Shown: positions 11,483 to 23,623, counted from the stretch's first letter. The stretch: 64,000 nt of DNA from Sepioteuthis lessoniana (GCA_963585895.1 OY757904.1:70325067-70389066); one strand, 5' to 3'. Notes: generated by a model not told the origin, from the letters alone. Program-made: numbers and translations.

Positions 11483-12080
11483 ACATGTCGTGAATATATA
11501 TTGGACCACGTTGGTGCCGTGTGTTTTTACACCTACCTCCTGTGATTACTCCACCCTAAACGGAAGGCTCACTTGTAGAAATATCTAAATATTTATCTTC
11601 AGAATTTAAGAGAATTAATATCAGGCCAATAATTTCTAAGAGAAAATATAAATATAAACATGTAATCTATGCACAATTTTCATCATTTAGCAGTAAAATA
11701 ACTCCTAATGGATTGAAATACAGTCAAAATCAACCAATCAATCAATTGTCTCGAAGGTTCCCTTTAAACGACGAGTTACTCCGCGTGTGTTGTTTTACTT
11801 CCCTTAAATTGCTTGTTTGTTAGTATTACGCTTTGAAGTATTTTTATTATTTGCGATGAGTATTTATATAGTTCGACACTCTATGTAACACAAATATACA
11901 AATATTTGAACCCATTCTAAAAACTAAATGATAAACATTTCCTAAGTTCAAGCAAACTGAATATTTTTCCGATAAAAAAAAAGAACTTTGTACAGGAAAC
12001 ATTAAAAAATAGTTTTAAAAATCAAAAAAAAAAATCAAACAAAAAACAATGATAAAATCAAGCCCATCCGGAGCACACAT
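11479..12080. other. no recognised feature
   Basis: AT-rich sequence leading into an A-rich block at 11.98 kb; nothing assigned. Confidence 0.4.
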
Positions 12081-12099
12081 GCAAGTAGAGATAAAAATA

Positions 12100-12480
12100 A
12101 AATACCTGTCCATCAAGAGAAAAAGTAGGAAAATAAACGTTATGTCTCCAGAAAATATCACAAGAAAACAATGAAAACTATTAAAAAAAACATTTAATAG
12201 ACATAAAGAAAACAAATGGAAGACAAGTTTCAATAATCACCTCACGTTACTGAAAAACGCAAAACTTACAAAAACTACACTTTCAAAATATGTTTGGCAA
12301 ATGGAAAAAAATGTTTGATAGAATATAGTTTATTAAAAAATAAAGGGAAGATAAAACCAAACACAGGGACAAAAAATTACATATTGAAGAAAAACTTCAT
12401 ATAATTGAATAGAATAATAAAGAAAAAATGCCGAACAAAAACAACGAACTTTTTGATGCAAATAAAAAAATCTTAGAGAA
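12100..12480 (+). pseudogene. Penelope-like element remnant, GIY-YIG endonuclease C-terminal part
   Basis: On the plus strand, two frames read in order as the C-terminal part of a Penelope-like GIY-YIG endonuclease. They give FNNHLTLLKNAKLTKTTLSK then YVWQMEKN at about 12215-12310, IEYSLLKNKGKIKPNTGTKN at about 12315-12375, then EEKLHIIE and NKNNELFDANKK to about 12470. Penelope-like endonucleases carry the same order: ...SFxNHxxxxxNxxxxxxTxLSKYxWxLK, a block before a CxxC-EKL motif, then LNKRxEL and CRHxxKF. The Cys residues and the HRNKF end are not preserved, and stops and shifts separate the blocks. It is A-rich relative to the element at 47.4-49.7 kb, so it is probably an older, separate insertion. 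Confidence 0.6.
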
Positions 12481-12499
12481 AAGGAAAAGTATAAACCAA

Positions 12500-13390
12500 C
12501 AACGTATAAAAATGAAAGCGGAGTTACGTGAAGTTACGACACCAAAACCCAGAAACAAGTAGGTAACCATCACTAATTTTAAAATCACAAATGTTGGTAT
12601 AAGTAAGAGCGGTGAATAGACCATGATATTTTTTTCTTTATTTCTCCAAGACAGAAGAAAAATGTAGCAACTATTCTCTGATTATTGTTTTGGCCAAGAA
12701 CTCTGATATCGCTTTTATGATGCTGTACATGCATGATTATCATGTTTCGGTCAACTGATGATGTTATAGATATTATAGACATTATTGCTTAAGTCTTGCA
12801 ATGAGATATAGTTAGATATATTTACACCATTCCAATTCATATTGTGCCTATATTCTATATTATGAAAGCCAATAGAGCCAATGAAATCAAATGGTTTCGC
12901 ATAAAAATACAAGAAGCGTACTCTCCAACGGAAATTATTATTGATGCCGATAACTCCGATGATATAGAGCCTTCTCGCAAATACAACTCCTTATGCCGAA
13001 TCTCTGCTTCATATCCTTGTGCAGGCAACAAGAAACATTGGTGTCTTGGTTAATTCAGATTAAAGAAAGTTCATGTGTTTTAATTGAGATTGAGAATTTT
13101 CTCATTAAATTACAAGCTACTGAAATTAGTTGACGAGTTTATACGATTTTGAAATTTAATCTAAAAACCCTGAATAAAGATATATATAATTTGTTGAAAA
13201 ACATAAGTTGTTTATTTAACAAACTGTTAGAATGCCTTGTTAGCAACATCCCATGCACTGAATGCGATGTACAGTAAGAATATGTAAAACATGGAAGGTT
13301 AACGACGATATAGAAATCAGATAACTCTAATAAAATGAGATGAAACTTCTTTTAAGATAGAGTAGTGTATTTTCTACTGTATAGTAGCAT
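12500..13390. other. unassigned; one unrecognised plus-strand frame
   Basis: A 69-codon plus-strand frame (12844-13053) has balanced composition (AYSPTEIIIDADNSDDIEPS and a Cys-containing end CRISASYPCAG). I do not recognise it and see no partner exon. The remainder is AT-rich and featureless. Confidence 0.25.
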
Positions 13391-13399
13391 CACTTAGAC

Positions 13400-13950
13400 T
13401 CAAACCAAGCCGTTTTAGAAAAACGCTTGTGGGGAACTACACAGGGATGCTATAGCGTAGGTGTAGGCATAAATTGCTAATAGGGACAGGTATGCCACGT
13501 GGTCGCTCAGGCATATATCGGAGGCCACGAAGGTTGATACAGAAAAACAACACGAACACTTTTGTATTTTTTTAAGGTTTATAGCTGGCTCGCTACTGTG
13601 TATTTTCTGATAAGAGAGAAAGTCTGGTTCATATTTTCTATTTAAAAGGGCGCGGCTTCTCTTGGGACAAAACTTCTCTCGACACCAACTGCTCCTTACT
13701 TCCACCTGTCGAGTCGGGAGGAGAAACTGATTCAACACCTGAGCAGAAGATTTGGAACTCCCGGTATTTTTCTAGAAATTTTCAATTACCCTAGTCTTTC
13801 ACCCGTGACTTGCTGACCAACAAGGAGTGTTTCGGCCGGGCTCATTCAGGGAACAACTTGGCCGTTCGTAGACTGTCTGCTTTTTCTTTTTTTCCAATTT
13901 CAATTTTCTATCAGCCGTTTTATTTTGTTACTACTTTAAAAATACTGGAA
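13400..13950 (-). mobile_element. LTR-like repeat, related to the insertion at 62.7 kb
   Basis: Read on the minus strand, 13740-13945 matches the first ~170 bp of the insertion at 62.74 kb: GTAAC near the start, AGAAAAAT, AAAGCAGACAGTCT, then GGCCGAA or GGCCAAAGCACTC, and GGTAATTGAAAATGACTAG. The rest (13400-13740) is GC-richer and holds a TTTTAAATAG TATA-like site on the minus strand. There is no internal coding region, so it would be a solo LTR or LTR fragment. The boundaries are uncertain. Confidence 0.35.
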
Positions 13951-14505
13951 ATCCCACATACGGATGTTGTACGGTCGCTCACCCACAATATCACAAACCA
14001 TTTATCTAAGACGAACAAGGCTTGATGATAAGTACTAGAGAAAGAATAACAAACTTATCAGCGACGTTCTTCTTTGATTTTCTGTACATGAACACATCAA
14101 TGTTCTTCGACCAGGAAATATGTTCCCTAGCTCTATACAGAAAGTGAGTGTCTTCTAGAGGAATTTTCTAAAGGAATGAAAGATACGAATGGATGAAGAG
14201 AGAGAATCAGAGGAATATGTGCTGCAGGAACGTTGTCGATGATTATGATGATGCTGATGAGAATGATGATACTACAGACCAATGTAACTTTCTCCCATAA
14301 TCCACTCAGAAAGGTTTAACTGAGATAAAAAACAAAGCAAAAAAAAAAAAAACGCAGGATAAAGTAAAGTGACACACACAGTTAAATAGACGTATGTATG
14401 TGTACGTGTTTATGAGCGTATGTGCACTTGATGCGAATGTGTGTATATCCTTACAGTTTGTATAATCTGTATTCTCTTACTTTCAACGAAATTATATCAC
14501 CTTGA
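13951..14505. other. no recognised feature
   Basis: Contains a short degenerate GATGAT stretch near 14236-14270 and a poly-A at about 14340; nothing else assigned. Confidence 0.4.
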
Positions 14506-14507
14506 TT

Positions 14508-14748
14508 ACCGGACAACTGGCCGAATGAGTAGACCGTTCACCAATTGTCTGGGAGACAGGGGTTTAATTCCAAGTCGAGTCATACCAAAGATTGAAAAAA
14601 TGGTACTTGATTCCTTCTTGCTTAACACTTAGCATTATAAGGTACGGATCAAGGGTAAAGTGGAGTAATCCAGATAATAAAGTAGCGCCCTCCCCAATAC
14701 CTTGGTGTTGTAGCTATTGAAATGGGAGCCTTCGGGTCACCCTCGACA
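14508..14748 (+). mobile_element. SINE family S3, copy 2
   Basis: The tRNA-like head (CTGGCCGAATGAGTAGACCG) has a B box GGTTTAATTCC at about 14561-14571. The body shows AATGGTACTTGATTCCTTCT, TTAACACTTAGCATTATAAG and ATCAAGGGTAAAGTGGAG, and the end GGAGCCTTCGGGTCACCCTC. It is closer to the copies at 29.4 and 48.4 kb than copy 1 is. Confidence 0.9.
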
Positions 14749-15295
14749 AAAAATTATTATGTATTGAGTTATAAATAAATAAATAAAAATTGATTTGAAT
14801 GACTTGTCAAAGAAATTTTACATATGTTGAAATTAAGTAAACCACTGTAAATGTATGAAAGTGATAAGTTTCGGGGTATACCATCTGCGCAAGACCATTA
14901 ACGCTACTTTGCCCAATTAGATTTCTAATTAAAATTAAGGTCATTATACAAGCCCATAAAATGTTCCGATATGGCATCCAAACAAAACATTTTTTTCTGT
15001 AATATGTCGAAGTAAAATCCCCATCTTCGTTCTTGCTGTTTCTAATGAATCTCATTTGATGAAGAGAATAGATGTTCAATTACTGTGTACGACACTCTTT
15101 GAATCATATTTTTTTTAAAGTGGGTTGCTATTTCTTTACTTTAAAACATGTAAAACCGATCTCACTGATTGATTTATTTATTCAATCATTTTTTTTTCCA
15201 AAAAAAAGTACTTTAGTTAATAAAAAGGGGATAAACTTTCAAAACGAGACTAAAATTCCCATAACATATTTTAAGAGGTGATGGTGTGATCTTCT
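14749..15295. other. no recognised feature
   Basis: A short TAAA-type run follows the SINE at 14770-14785, probably its tail. The rest is unassigned AT-rich DNA. Confidence 0.4.
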
Positions 15296-15297
15296 AT

Positions 15298-15563
15298 ATC
15301 CACAGAAGAATTAGTGAAATGGGTTGATTGTTCGACAATGACGCAGGAGACCAGGGTTCAATCGCAGTTTTAGTCATATGACAGACTCTAAAAATGCTAT
15401 TTGATGACTCCTTCCTTAACACTCAGCATTATAAATTACAGAACAAGGATAATGAGGAGTAATGCACGGTAAAGTGTAGCACTCTCCCCTACATATCGGT
15501 TTAGAGGCTAAGGAAAAGGGAAATCTCAGTTCGCCCTCTACGGCAGTCGCTAACTTTACTTTA
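15298..15563 (+). mobile_element. SINE family S3, copy 3 (diverged)
   Basis: B-box-like GGTTCAATCGC at about 15355, then GACTCTAAAAATGC, TCCTTCCTTAACACTCAGCA, a changed middle (ACAAGGATAATGAGGAGTAA) and the end TTCGCCCTCTACGGCAGTCG. All blocks are in family order but more diverged than copies 2 and 5. It lies 550 bp from copy 2 in the same orientation. Confidence 0.8.
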
Positions 15564-15689
15564 CAACTCGTATATATAGTGTTTCGGAAAAAAATATGCC
15601 GTTTCGTACTCCCATAACGTGACTAGTTATCGTTGCAATTAACTCAAATGTGCTCCACATGTGTAGAAACAATTAATCGGTTTGTAATT

Positions 15690-16040
15690 TTTTAATGGAA
15701 TATCAATCTTCGTTGGTTATTTTAGTTCAAAATGTTATCTGTTGAAGAACTGTAGTGGCACTATTAAACCCATAATTTGAGGATAAAATGTTGCATAACA
15801 CTCGTCCAAAAATTAATGGGATACCGGGATTGTAGTTCAAAATAGCAATACTGCCGCAGTCCAGTGCGTTATGCTCGATGCTGTGGAGACTCTTTCTCTC
15901 TCAAAAACAAAATAAAATTCTGGTTCAATTTGGTTTCTTAATTCAATGGCATATAAACATTGGTGATGATTTCAAGTGAAAGCCATCCTTGTAGAAGGAA
16001 AATAGTGGAGCTATTTAACCAATAGGTGGGTCGATAAAGG
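15690..16040 (+). repeat. Interspersed family B, two partial copies in tandem
   Basis: Two partial copies follow each other. The first (15690-15885) has GAAGAACTGTAGTGGCACTA, TTAAACCCATAATTTGAGGA and GCAGTCCAGTGCGTTATGCT. The second (15925-16035) has a head-like TTCAATGGCATATAAACATT, then GAAAATAGTGGAGCTATTTA and ACCAATAGGTGGGTCGATAA. The same order recurs at 28.55, 59.27 and 59.81 kb. No coding potential seen. Confidence 0.5.
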
Positions 16041-16542
16041 TATTAAAACCTTGACAAAAGTTGGTTTTTTTTTTGTTTTTTTTTACCAAAAGCAAACGTT
16101 ATAGTGTGAATGAAGATCTTTCATACTTATTAAAATGTCACATCCATCAGTTCACACATTGCGTCACCGTTTACTATCTTTTTCTTTTCCAGTGAAAGGA
16201 AAGAAATTAAACATTATACATAAATTGTTGAGTTGTTTCTACCCATGCTGTTAAACTTTGAGATCATTTGAACAAGATTCGTTCAAGTTATTAGATTTAC
16301 TGCTGTTTGATTTAAAATAATAATATATTTAACAAAACTGGTAATCATTATTAGACACAATTTTGTAAATAAATGATCGGCGTAATGAATATCTTATACG
16401 ATGTAACCCGGCTGAGATTTAATCATGGGAGAGTGCTTTTCTCATTCTCATGCATCTAATCTAATTGAAATCAAACATTACGTTACATCTGTGAAGAAAC
16501 AATTTGGGTAGGGAAAATTGATGAGAAATCAACATTAGAACT

Positions 16543-16614
<72 letters not shown>

Positions 16615-17245
16615 GATACAGAGACAGTCGGATAAACAGACATAATCAAATGAGTGCGTTTGTTCAGACTTTCCCTAAAAATAATGCTGGAAATTACACC
16701 TAATATAATAGGTAGAAGTCAATTGTGTGTATGTTTTTCTTTGCAATTATAATACTTTCTTTGCTTTAATCTAATTTTTAATGAGGTTTTCTTTTAAATC
16801 TCGAAAGAAACATTTTCTAGGAATATTTCAAAAGGAAGCAATATTAACATATTTAAATCAGTTAATATTTTCAAGCAAAGAAAAAAAAATGCAAAAACAT
16901 AAACAAAAAAAATGAAAAATGGTTTAGTAAGAGCAAAATTTCCTTCTTTTGAAATGGATAAAAGAAAGGAAACCAAGCACACTTATCGTTCAATGACTCA
17001 GACTTCTTCGTTCAATATCTAATTTTTAGGTATGTTTCGTCAAACCATATTCTTTCATCGTATACATTCACGAATGAAGATATCAACAAGGTTAACTTTT
17101 TCTGGCAGCAGATATTTTAATCACACCTCCTGGGACTCTAGAGCTCACTACTATAATGACTTGTCAAAAGGCAAGCAAACGGAACGCGTATGTAGGTGAT
17201 TGCACAGAATTACGTATGTGGATTTGTATTTGTGGATATGTTCTC
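16041..17245. other. unassigned sequence with one (GT)n microsatellite
   Basis: A (GT)n run of about 66 bp lies at 16543-16608. No other feature recognised; the frame at 16794-16982 is low complexity. Confidence 0.5.
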
Positions 17246-17345
17246 TTATATATATATATATATATATAAAGTAACAAAGACAGAGAGAGAGAGAGAGAGA
17301 GGGAGAGCGAGAGAGAGAGAAAGAGAGAGAGAGATAAAGATAGAT
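17246..17345. repeat. (TA)n and (GA)n microsatellites
   Basis: TA at about 17248-17268 and an interrupted GA run at about 17281-17336, ending in a GATA stretch to about 17370. Confidence 0.93.
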
Positions 17346-17620
17346 AGATTGAGGGAGATAGATAGATAATGTGTCTGACTCTCCACTAATATTGGTATAT
17401 ACATTTTGGATAGTGTATGGCCTGTTTGTATGTCATAAGGACAGATAAAGGATTGCTCCAGATTTTTTGCCTTCTTTATTAGGATTTCGAAGGGAAAGGA
17501 ATGGATTATCTTACCTTGGGAGGTTTGCAACTGCAAAAATTACAGCCAACGTGTCGCTTCGATTGCACACCACCATTACTGTTAAAAAAAAGATACTATG
17601 AAAGTCTGGTCCGATAAGCT

Positions 17621-17622
17621 AA

Positions 17623-17703
<81 letters not shown>

Positions 17704-18004
17704 TGGGGGTGCAGAGACAATAGTTTTACAATGCTTTATATGTGGGGAAAATCTAAACCAACAAATATTCCATGTTGCTTTTTTCGTAACTCTGTGTTTC
17801 GAATAGAAGGAAATTAATCAGACTGATGATAATGACTTACAAAGTCATTTTTCACAATATTCATACAATTTTAAATTTATTTTTATTATGCAATATTCAT
17901 TGAATAATAAAAATGTATTCAAATGCATACATTTCGATGCTAACTCTCTTTTATTTTTCAACAATTAAACAATTTTGTCAAACACACGCCCATACACCCC
18001 CACA

Positions 18005-18058
<54 letters not shown>

Positions 18059-18264
18059 GCTTTTAAATATTTATTTCAAAGCATGGTTGCGTATCTATGA
18101 CCACTGGCTCCACGTCGTCTTTATACGACAAGCATCTGGTAGAAAAAAGCTTTTATATGATATGATAGCTCTATCATAGATATTGAGCCGCTCCAAATTA
18201 TAACATATTTGGTTTGCCACTAACCCATCAAGTGATATAGTCACAAGAAAATTCCCTTGCAATA

Positions 18265-18305
<41 letters not shown>

Positions 18306-18396
18306 GCATACATATTGGCAGACAGACGCACAGAAAATATACACACACGTACGCATATATATATATATATACACGTGTGTGTGTGCATGCGTGTGT

Positions 18397-18469
<73 letters not shown>

Positions 18470-18640
18470 ACCACACGCGGATACACAAAGAGACGCATAT
18501 AGATGCACGTATGTATACATATCTATGTACATAGACAATATATCTCTTCACCGGCATAATCACGATAAATAATATAAACAGAAGAAAACACACTGGCAAG
18601 CTAATCTATCTATCTATCTATTTATCTATCTATCTATCTA
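17621..18640. repeat. Microsatellite cluster: (TA)n, (TG)n, (TCTA)n
   Basis: Runs include TA at about 17621-17701 (with one CA interruption), 18008-18052 and 18268-18303, a TA/CA/TG compound at 18340-18468 with a TG run of about 60 bp, and a TCTA tetranucleotide run at about 18603-18643. The spaces between them are short and unassigned. Long translated frames here (YIYI, THTH) are repeat artefacts. Confidence 0.92.
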
Positions 18641-18649
18641 CCTATTTCT

Positions 18650-19565
18650 GTGTGTTACCGTGCCCGCACTTAGGTATATAAACTAATCTTTTGGTTACTC
18701 CAGTAAATGTGATATATGACATTCTGGTATGAAAAAATCCTCTCTAGAAATGAATATGTACAAACGCTCAGTGCATTGACATCCAATTATAATATGAATT
18801 AAAATTACACCAACTTAAAATGCAGTATTTTCATTCTGTTAATGAGTAATGACGACATAGCCTTATCAGATAATATTAGTGGAAAAGAAAATAATTTTAA
18901 ATACTTGAATAACGCATAATCCAGTAGAATAAATTCAATTATAGCAAAGAACATATTAGAAGTCTTATATTTTGTATTTTTGCCGAAAAAATCATTGGAA
19001 ACATATAAATTAAAATTAAGTGTGATGTCTTCTGCTGTGTTCAATTTGATTAAATCTCTAGATATGCAATAAATTTATCGCTAGAATTCGCCGAAAAGAA
19101 AACGTTACCCAAAACGGAATTTATAAATGTCCGATCGTAATTAATTATTCACAGATATATTTGCTACTCCATTTCCTTTATAAATCTTAGTAGGGTTAAA
19201 TCATAGCCAGATGAATGCGTGCGTGTGTTTATAGGAATTGAATACATAAATTCAGAAATCAAAAGTTGCAAATTTAAACGATTATTTGACATTTTAGGTA
19301 TTCTCTGTCACTAGCCATCAATATCTTTTTTAAACGTTATCAATAGAATGATATTTAACAAGTGGTAATCAACCTCTATCTTCATGGGGTGCCCACATCC
19401 TCTGCCCTTGTGCAAATAAGCCATTCTTTGTAAATGTGTAGGATGATGAAATCACTTGGATGAAAACCAGGCAGAAGATTAAAACAATTCTCACTTCGCC
19501 TAAAGTCAATTGTCAATTGGTCTTCTGCACCAATAGTTTGGTTTCTTTGTTTAATAGTTAATCAA
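18650..19565. other. no recognised feature
   Basis: AT-rich with no domain, SINE or LINE match. Confidence 0.4.
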
Positions 19566-19569
19566 AGTT

Positions 19570-20330
19570 AGTTGTTCGGCTGTGTCTCGTTAGGTTGTTT
19601 GGCATATCAACCATTTTAGGTAAAAATCCTCTTTATACATAAATATTTTAGGTAAAAATCCTCTTTATACATAAATATTAAATATATAAGATTTGGCTTG
19701 GTTTGATTTTATAGCATATCAAACATTGTAGAGTATTTAATGCCAAATCCTCTTTATACATATATATTAACCATATATGATTTTAAAACACATTGTGTAG
19801 ATAACATGAATGTACGAGGCTGAATTCGTTTTGTTTTGCACACAGTTATATGGTTTCATGTATTGATATATTATAGTTACAATTTGACATTAGTCATTCG
19901 TTTGCACGCATAGTTTGTGGGTAATTTCATTTTATAAGACTTACAACTAATTTATTTACATTCAAATATTGCTATTGTTTTTAAACAGCGATATTGTTTC
20001 AATGATTAATAATTAAATGGTAATAATTCTACTCAATATTAATCATTTGTTTGAAGACAGTGGATTGATTACAAATATTGCTATTTAACACTAATTCTGA
20101 TCGACATTATTCATTCATTTGCACTGTGTCAGGTGGTAATAAGTACTGCTATGTAATACCAATAATTCAATTAAGGCACACAATCAAATAGTTTCATGTA
20201 TTGCTATTGAACACCAATTATTCTGTTCAATATTAATCATTCGTTTACTCACAGTTAAATGGTTCCATGTATCGTTATGTTTTACAAAGAAACATCAGAC
20301 ATTTGTTTACACGCAGGTAATGGTCAAAAT
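19570..20330 (+). repeat. Interspersed family A, head and repetitive body, copy 2
   Basis: The head reads TTTGGTTTGATTTTATAGCA, TATCAAACATTGTAG, TATTTAATGCCAAATCCTCT and TTATACATATATATTAA. The body is built from diverged units: CAGTTAAATGGTTTCATGTA, TTGCTATT, AACACCAATTATTCTGTTCA, ATATTAATCATTCGTTT and GCACAC, repeated about five times between 19840 and 20300. A 32-bp unit in the head is duplicated exactly (19613-19644 and 19645-19676). The 3' part seen in other copies is missing here. Confidence 0.7.
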
Positions 20331-20432
20331 ATCATACTTATAGCAATTACATTCAACAAAAATCGTTTCCTCATTGTTAGTTTTGGACGTAAACTTGTAT
20401 TTCCCATTGTATTAAAATTTGCTATTACAATA

Positions 20433-20467
20433 TATATATGTGTGTGTGTGTGTGTGCAGGCGCGCGC

Positions 20468-20498
<31 letters not shown>
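20433..20498. repeat. (TG)n/(CG)n microsatellite
   Basis: A TG run broken by an alternating CG core (GCGCGCGCG) and a second TG run. Alternating purine-pyrimidine throughout, so a potential Z-DNA former. Confidence 0.92.
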
Positions 20499-20519
20499 AT
20501 GGCCATTCTGCTAGTCCTG

Positions 20520-21105
20520 TGAACAAGTAAATCATCAACCAAGAACCTGCCCATAGAACTCAACCATGAACATCAACAACAACTGTAACCCGGTAAAACC
20601 AACTGCCCAACAACCAGTCCTGCACTGGAGCCTGGGGACGACCGAAATTAACCGGAAGAAGAGTAATCCCAGCTGACCATGAAGGGGAAAAATCCCGATC
20701 AACAAAACAACAACCAGCAAGAGAAGCAACAGAAACAACAACCAAAAAAGCTGCAGTCACAACACCAAAACCAACTGAACCAACAAAATCTTCAAAAGCT
20801 CCATGTCAACCTCCATCACCAGCAAAAAAAAAAAAAAGAAAGAAAAAAAAAAGAAAGAAAAACACAGAGGAAGACCAGCCTGAGGAAATGGACGTCTATA
20901 TAGATCTAAAGAGGCGAAGAGCGAGTGGGGGAACCAAAGCTAAAAAAAAAAAAAATGCACCCAGTCCGACACCCTTACAGGTTAAGAAACCCATCAATCA
21001 TCACAAAACGTCACGCCACAGCTGTCCCCTGCACAATCTCTACGACAATAACCAGCACCTCAGCTACCCTCATCTGAAAAATCCACTCAAAAACACTTAG
21101 AAAAA
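20520..21105 (+). pseudogene. possible retroelement ORF1 remnant (basic, Lys/Gln/Pro-rich)
   Basis: Plus-strand frames read as a low-complexity, strongly basic protein. A Pro/Thr/Ser-rich part (TTPKPTEPTKSSKAP) is followed by a long Lys run. Then, one frame over, come EEDQPEEMDVYIDLKRRRAS, GGTKAKKKK and a His/Asn/Pro-rich end, with a stop at about 21100. Such basic linkers are typical of the ORF1 (Gag-like, RNA-binding) protein of non-LTR or LTR retroelements, but no zinc knuckle or RRM is visible. Two lysine-codon homopolymers suggest frameshifting by slippage. It stands out as the least AT-rich, most codon-like stretch nearby. Alternative: an exon of a host nuclear protein. Confidence 0.35.
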
Positions 21106-21109
21106 ACGC

Positions 21110-21435
21110 TCTTCAAACAACCCATTGTCCCCTCAGCAAGAAATTCCCTTCTCTGTTGTTCCCCCATTTTTCTGAAGATTTTTAAATTCATAATTATATT
21201 CTCATTTTTGTATAAATTCCCCGCACCGTGACCAACCCTGCATTTCTTTTATACAATTAGCTTAGTCCCCCTTACCCACAAGAGATGATCCGGCTTGTTT
21301 TTAGTCCCCTCAGTGATCGGAAAAAGTCGGCCCCCGTATTAGAGACATAGCGATATGAGCGTAACCAAACGTTTTTTCCTTTCGTTCTATTCATCCTTTT
21401 GTTTTTTTTCTCCCATCTCCATAATCTTTTCATCA

Positions 21436-21488
<53 letters not shown>

Positions 21489-21885
21489 TGTAAATTAAAT
21501 TCATGCGGGTTTTTTTAAGTAGGGGTTTTCTCATTGAGTAAATGCGGAGTTTCGGTAGTTGCGGCGTGCCAAGCGAAGGATGAATGCCTTGTATTGTATG
21601 AATGGGTCGGCGAATCTGGTAAGCTAGGGACCCTTAGTTTCATAATTTATCATGACCGCTCCACTTCCCGACCCCAACAAAAAGCTTAGGGCCTTGTGCT
21701 CCAAAAAATGTACAAAATTGTATACATTTCGGAAATTTATGGAACCGAATTTGAACGAACAACTTTTATCGAATATAACCTGACTTATGTTCTGTTTGAT
21801 TTATTCCCACCAATAAAACTACTTCTTATTTTCTTGTTTAAAGAAATACACGTCGTAACAGTTTAAATCTCGATTTTGACCCATT
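21110..21885. other. unassigned, probably 3' retroelement sequence, with a (TA)n run
   Basis: Contains a TA run at about 21440-21482. The flanking sequence is moderately GC-rich and has an AATAAA at about 21812, but I cannot assign it to a family. Confidence 0.35.
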
Positions 21886-21887
21886 AA

Positions 21888-22105
21888 TTGGACTCTACGA
21901 GGTGCTACCATTCCGGTAAGAATGGATCTGGGAGCAATTGCAATGAAGAGGAATTCTATATTCCCAAAAGCTCCAGGACTGAACCCTCACAATCAAATAG
22001 TTTAGGGTCTATAACATAACATTCTTTGGAGACGAGGATTACCTCTCTGCAGAGATGCTCTTCATCTATTCAACGCCCCAGCCAAATGGCCAGAAATCGT
22101 TGTGG
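21888..22105 (+). repeat. Interspersed family A, 3' part, copy 3
   Basis: Shared blocks in order: GAGGTGCTACCATTCC, GGTAAGAATGGATCTGGGAG, CAATTGCAATGAAGAGGAAT, AAAGCTCCAGGACTGAACC, ATCAAATAGTTTAGGGTC, CTCTGCAGAGATGCTCTTCA and GCCCCAGCCAAATGG. Confidence 0.8.
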
Positions 22106-22107
22106 GT

Positions 22108-22260
22108 TATTTAATGCCTAAACTACACTTTGAAGAAGAACAGTAGTAATACTATTTTGCTTGTAAATCAGGGAGTTTATACTTTTCAGAAGTTTAATAC
22201 TCTGAAAGGGAAAGTAATAGCACAACTCGACAAGAAGCTGACTCTCTACTCTCAACTCTA
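22108..22260 (+). repeat. possible family B fragment
   Basis: TTATTTAATGCCTAAAC, GAAGAAGAACAGTAGTAATA and a GGGAAAGTAATAGCACAACT-like end follow family B order loosely. Confidence 0.35.
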
Positions 22261-22429
22261 GCAGACAAGCACATTTGTCACAAATTCACAGGGACCATCC
22301 TTCCTAACTAGGCCTATCGTTTTAAAAACATAAGTATCCACGGGTGATAACTTGTGGGCTCCAATAGTTTCGTATTTTAAACTGAATGGTGAAAGATGCA
22401 GACGCCAAGCGATAAATAATCATGTATTT

Positions 22430-22436
<7 letters not shown>

Positions 22437-22466
<30 letters not shown>

Positions 22467-22515
22467 TAGATAGATAGATAGATAGATAGAGAGAGAGATA
22501 GATAGATAGATAGAT

Positions 22516-22563
<48 letters not shown>

Positions 22564-22694
22564 GGGGACAGAGACAGATAAAGAAAGAATGAACAAAAAA
22601 TAAATCTATACTGATATTCATAACATTTTGCTCCTAACAAATTCTGATCATTTGACATATTCAGAAAATAAGTTATTAAGAGTATATTCTTTTG

Positions 22695-22742
<48 letters not shown>
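22437..22742. repeat. (TA)n(GATA)n(GA)n compound and a second (TA)n
   Basis: TA (about 22437-22463), GATA tetranucleotides (22464-22517) and GA (22524-22562) follow each other without unique sequence. A TA run lies at 22699-22742. Confidence 0.93.
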
Positions 22743-22745
<3 letters not shown>

Positions 22746-23325
22746 CACGTGTGCGTGTGCGTTTGTGTGAGACGTTTGTTTAAAAAGTTTAGCACACAAA
22801 GAAAAGGACAGCGCAATATTTTTTATTGTGGCAACACACTATCATTTCTTTAAAAAAATATTATTAAAATTTTTCTACTTTTTAAAAAAGTTACAGAAAC
22901 TTGTCAAACACAAAAAAAAAAATTGGCTCAGCTTTTCTTTTTGATTGAGACTAAACATTTCTTATACGCTTCTCGAACGTATCCCAACGTTAGAACAAAG
23001 ACCTTTCTAAATATTTAAGATAAAATTACGCTGATATATTCCTCAGTAAAACAAGTAAAAAAAATTTAAACAATTTTTTACAACTATTATATAAAAAATT
23101 GCGATTCATATTGTTATCCCTTTATACCTTTGAATGACAAACGAAAATCATGTAATTGTATTGTGTACTTTATTATAGACGTACGTTTACGTATGTTTGG
23201 TCATGAAACCATAAAAAGAAAGTGACCTGTATGTTACAGGGGTTAGCAGGGATGCAAAAAGGGATTAGTAATCCAGATCATGAATTGATTGAGGAGTCAG
23301 ATTAGGAGATTTTATTCACGAAAAC
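22743..23325. other. no recognised feature
   Basis: AT-rich and unassigned. Confidence 0.4.
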
Positions 23326-23329
23326 ATAC

Positions 23330-23454
<125 letters not shown>

Positions 23455-23541
23455 TTGAATGTTCAGTGATAACATTGGGGTTCGATTTATTCCTTAATAT
23501 ATTTTTTACACACTTTGTGCGTACATGTGGGCGTGTGTATA

Positions 23542-23545
<4 letters not shown>

Positions 23546-23623
<78 letters not shown>
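23546..23623. repeat. (CA)n(TA)n microsatellite
   Basis: CA (about 23546-23580) joined to TA (23581-23623), in the same order as the compound 100 bp upstream. Confidence 0.95.

Noticed and set aside
18095..18599. Long frames on both strands with YIYI, THTH and CVCV repeats
   Set aside because: They are translations of TA, CA and TG microsatellites; frames of this kind occur at every such array in the window.
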